From Deltaproteobacteria bacterium (GTDB lineage Bacteria; Desulfobacterota; Binatia; HRBIN30; JACQVA1): 64,000 nucleotides of DNA. The number at the start of each line of letters is the position of its first letter. Within the stretch, counting starts at the first letter, position 1. The notes beneath the pieces are model-generated. The model ran no database searches. It saw nothing but the letters and a program-made list of their open reading frames with translations, and was not told where the DNA came from. The translations under genes were made by a program, and so were the position numbers. This document shows, piece after piece, positions 62,626 to 64,000 of this stretch. The stretch covers positions 94,834 through 158,833 of the forward strand of contig JACOST010000024.1 of the NCBI GenBank assembly GCA_016178705.1, given 5' to 3'.

Positions 62626-63603
62626 ATGCCACACCCCACAAGTCTCTCGGCGCGTGACCGTCTACCTCTCTCAGATCTGATACTTCTTCCAAATGGAGTG
62701 GTAGTTGCCCTGGTGCCCGGCGATGCCGGCGGCATTGCGATCACACCGGACGGGCGGAAGGTGTATGTGGCCAACCACTACTACGGAAAGATCTCCGTGA
62801 TCGATGCCGCGACCAACGCGGTGATCAAAGACTACGGCACCAGCACCCGACCGGGCGGGATCACGCTCACTCCCGACGCGGCGTTTGCGTACGTCGCCAA
62901 CCTTGAGCCGACCAATATCCAAATCCTCGACACCACCCTGGATGAGATCGTTGACTACATCGACGCGAGTCGGCGGACCGGCGTCATCGTCACCGAGCTG
63001 TGCGCCACCGCATTCACGCCAGACGGAAGTCGTGCGTATGTAACCGACCACTTCGGCGGAGGCGTGTTGCTCGTAGACGCCAACCAGCGCAAAGCGCTCT
63101 CGAAGATCTCGCTCATTGATGCCGCGCACATCTATGCGGCGGACACCTGCGGCATCGCCATGGCCCCGGACGGTCGGCTCGCTTACGTTACGAACCATAC
63201 CAACAGTGCGGTTGCCGTGATCGACACGCAGACGAACGCAGTGGTTCAGCAGATCACCGTCGACGCAGCGCCTTACAACATTGCGATCGCCTGCCCCGGC
63301 GGTTGCCCGAGCGCGACGCCAACAACGACGTTCACGGTCACGCCAACCCCAACGGCCACGCCGACCGCGACGCCGACGGCTACACCCGGCCGGTGCTACG
63401 GCGACTGCGATCACGATGGCGTGGTGACGGTCGACGAGCTGATCATCGGCGTCAGAATCGCGCTACTCGGAACGCCGGTCGCGCCGTGCGCCTCGCTCGA
63501 CAGCGATCACGACGGCACGATCACCGTCGACGAGCTGGTGCGCGCGGTCAACGCGGCGCTGGCAAGCTGTCGCGGCGAACCTGCCGCGGCGCGGCGCTTG
63601 TAG
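62626..63603 (+). CDS. YVTN-type beta-propeller with PT linker and EF-hand/dockerin-like C-terminus (probably N-truncated)
   Basis: About four YVTN/NHL blades are visible: 'GIAITPDGRKVYVANHYYG', 'GITLTPDAAFAYVANLEP', 'ATAFTPDGSRAYVTDHFGG' and 'GIAMAPDGRLAYVTNHTN'. Then come a Pro-Thr linker and two EF-hand units ('CYGDCDHDGVVTVDELIIGV' and 'SLDSDHDGTITVDELVRAV'). A full propeller needs about seven blades and such proteins carry a signal peptide; here neither is present. ATG 62626 is only the first ATG after the upstream stop. Either the gene lost its 5' half or its start lies in another frame. A calcium-binding surface role is inferred. Confidence 0.65.
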   Translation: MPHPTSLSARDRLPLSDLILLPNGVVVALVPGDAGGIAITPDGRKVYVANHYYGKISVIDAATNAVIKDYGTSTRPGGITLTPDAAFAYVANLEPTNIQILDTTLDEIVDYIDASRRTGVIVTELCATAFTPDGSRAYVTDHFGGGVLLVDANQRKALSKISLIDAAHIYAADTCGIAMAPDGRLAYVTNHTNSAVAVIDTQTNAVVQQITVDAAPYNIAIACPGGCPSATPTTTFTVTPTPTATPTATPTATPGRCYGDCDHDGVVTVDELIIGVRIALLGTPVAPCASLDSDHDGTITVDELVRAVNAALASCRGEPAAARRL

Positions 63604-64000
63604 TTCGCCCCTCGATACGGCCGCTGACAATTCTCACCACAGACGCAGAGCCGCAGAGAGGTCGATAGAGGAGAGCTTTGGGGCACTCGACAATGGCTTT
63701 GCACAAAGCCCTGGGTCCGTCATACCGGCGAAAGCCGGTATCCAGGCTGGGCCTGGGGCGCGATTCTGGATTCCGGCTTTCGCCGGAATGACGAGTGGAG
63801 AGCCGCTCCATGCTCACGCAATCCGCTCGAAACCAGAATCCGTCATCTTCGTCCCGCGTTCTCAGCGTCTGCCATGGTTCGGTTTGTCAAGGGGCGGGAT
63901 GAAAGCCACACCTCTTCTCTGCGGGGGCGGCGGGGTGGTGGTCCGCGCGCAGCCGCACCGGGCCACTGGCGTTGATGGTTGTCTCCCGGTGAACCTCCCA
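63604..64000. other. 397-bp right-edge stretch, repeats only
   Basis: It contains a 'ccacagacgcagagccgcagag' type dispersed motif (about 63638-63660), the inverted repeat at 63725-63786, and about 100 bp at the edge (63899-64000) with an open minus-strand frame too short to identify. Confidence 0.4.
63725..63786. repeat. Inverted repeat of the 'CCGGCGAAAGCCGG' type
   Basis: Arms 63725-63745 and 63766-63786 match as inverses at 20 of 21 positions, around a 20-nt centre. Each arm also contains its own small palindrome (CCGGC..GCCGG). It is of the same general class as the 'attcccgc..gcgggaat' repeats near 30.4 and 33.3 kb. Confidence 0.85.

Noticed and set aside
63899..64000. Possible start of a further gene at the right edge
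   Set aside because: About 35 open codons only; too little to identify.

Overview
The window is high-GC, densely coded DNA from a Gram-negative bacterium: it carries an LptD outer-membrane assembly protein, an alginate-export-type porin and several lipoproteins. Several secreted proteins join a short EF-hand/dockerin-like module (for example '[17 protein letters not shown]') to Pro-Thr rich linkers. From memory this is common in uncultured, formerly 'deltaproteobacterial' lineages such as Candidatus Binatota. That placement is an inference; no rRNA gene or other taxonomic marker is present.

Layout. 1-5.4 kb: the end of an ABC exporter, an FG-GAP lipoprotein and two tandem secreted paralogues of unknown function, closed by a strong bidirectional terminator. 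5.4-18.0 kb: one long minus-strand run, argS - SPOR protein - trpE-G-D-C-F-B-A - folC - lptD, with overlapping or near-touching genes. 18.0-24.9 kb: a defence island holding a type I restriction-modification system in the order R-S-M. A two-gene toxin/antitoxin-like pair sits between S and M, and a 5' fragment of a PLD/helicase gene lies directly in front of hsdR. 24.9-29.8 kb: a GGCT-like protein, a secreted propeller/DUF11-like protein interrupted by an amber codon, and a surface lipase. 29.8-33.7 kb: lemA, a MazEF-type toxin-antitoxin pair and what looks like the remains of a diversity-generating retroelement (DGR). Those remains are a DUF1566 target gene with an adenine-mutagenesis-like 3' end, a hairpin just past its stop codon and a truncated avd gene; no template repeat or reverse transcriptase is present. 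This part is flanked by a 37-bp inverted repeat and a GTGC microsatellite.

33.7-50 kb: nitrate assimilation. A divergent LysR regulator faces an overlapping operon of nirB, nirD, a cytochrome-b-like membrane protein, a molybdopterin nitrate reductase, a four-cluster ferredoxin subunit, a Rieske protein and a NarK transporter. An NrtABCD-type ABC importer, an outer-membrane porin and a Crp/Fnr regulator follow. Together they would carry nitrate across both membranes and reduce it to ammonium. The extra membrane redox subunits suggest that nitrate reduction draws electrons from quinol. Palindromic repeats have invaded nirD, one inside the gene and one across its stop codon.

50-64 kb: housekeeping and accessory genes (acyl carrier protein, metallophosphoesterase, PEBP protein, MFS exporter, enoyl-CoA hydratase, orphan histidine kinase, acyl-CoA synthetase, GT-C membrane protein). 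Two secreted EF-hand/PT-linker proteins follow, one frameshifted and one apparently lacking its N-terminal half. No tRNA, rRNA, CRISPR array or insertion sequence was recognised.
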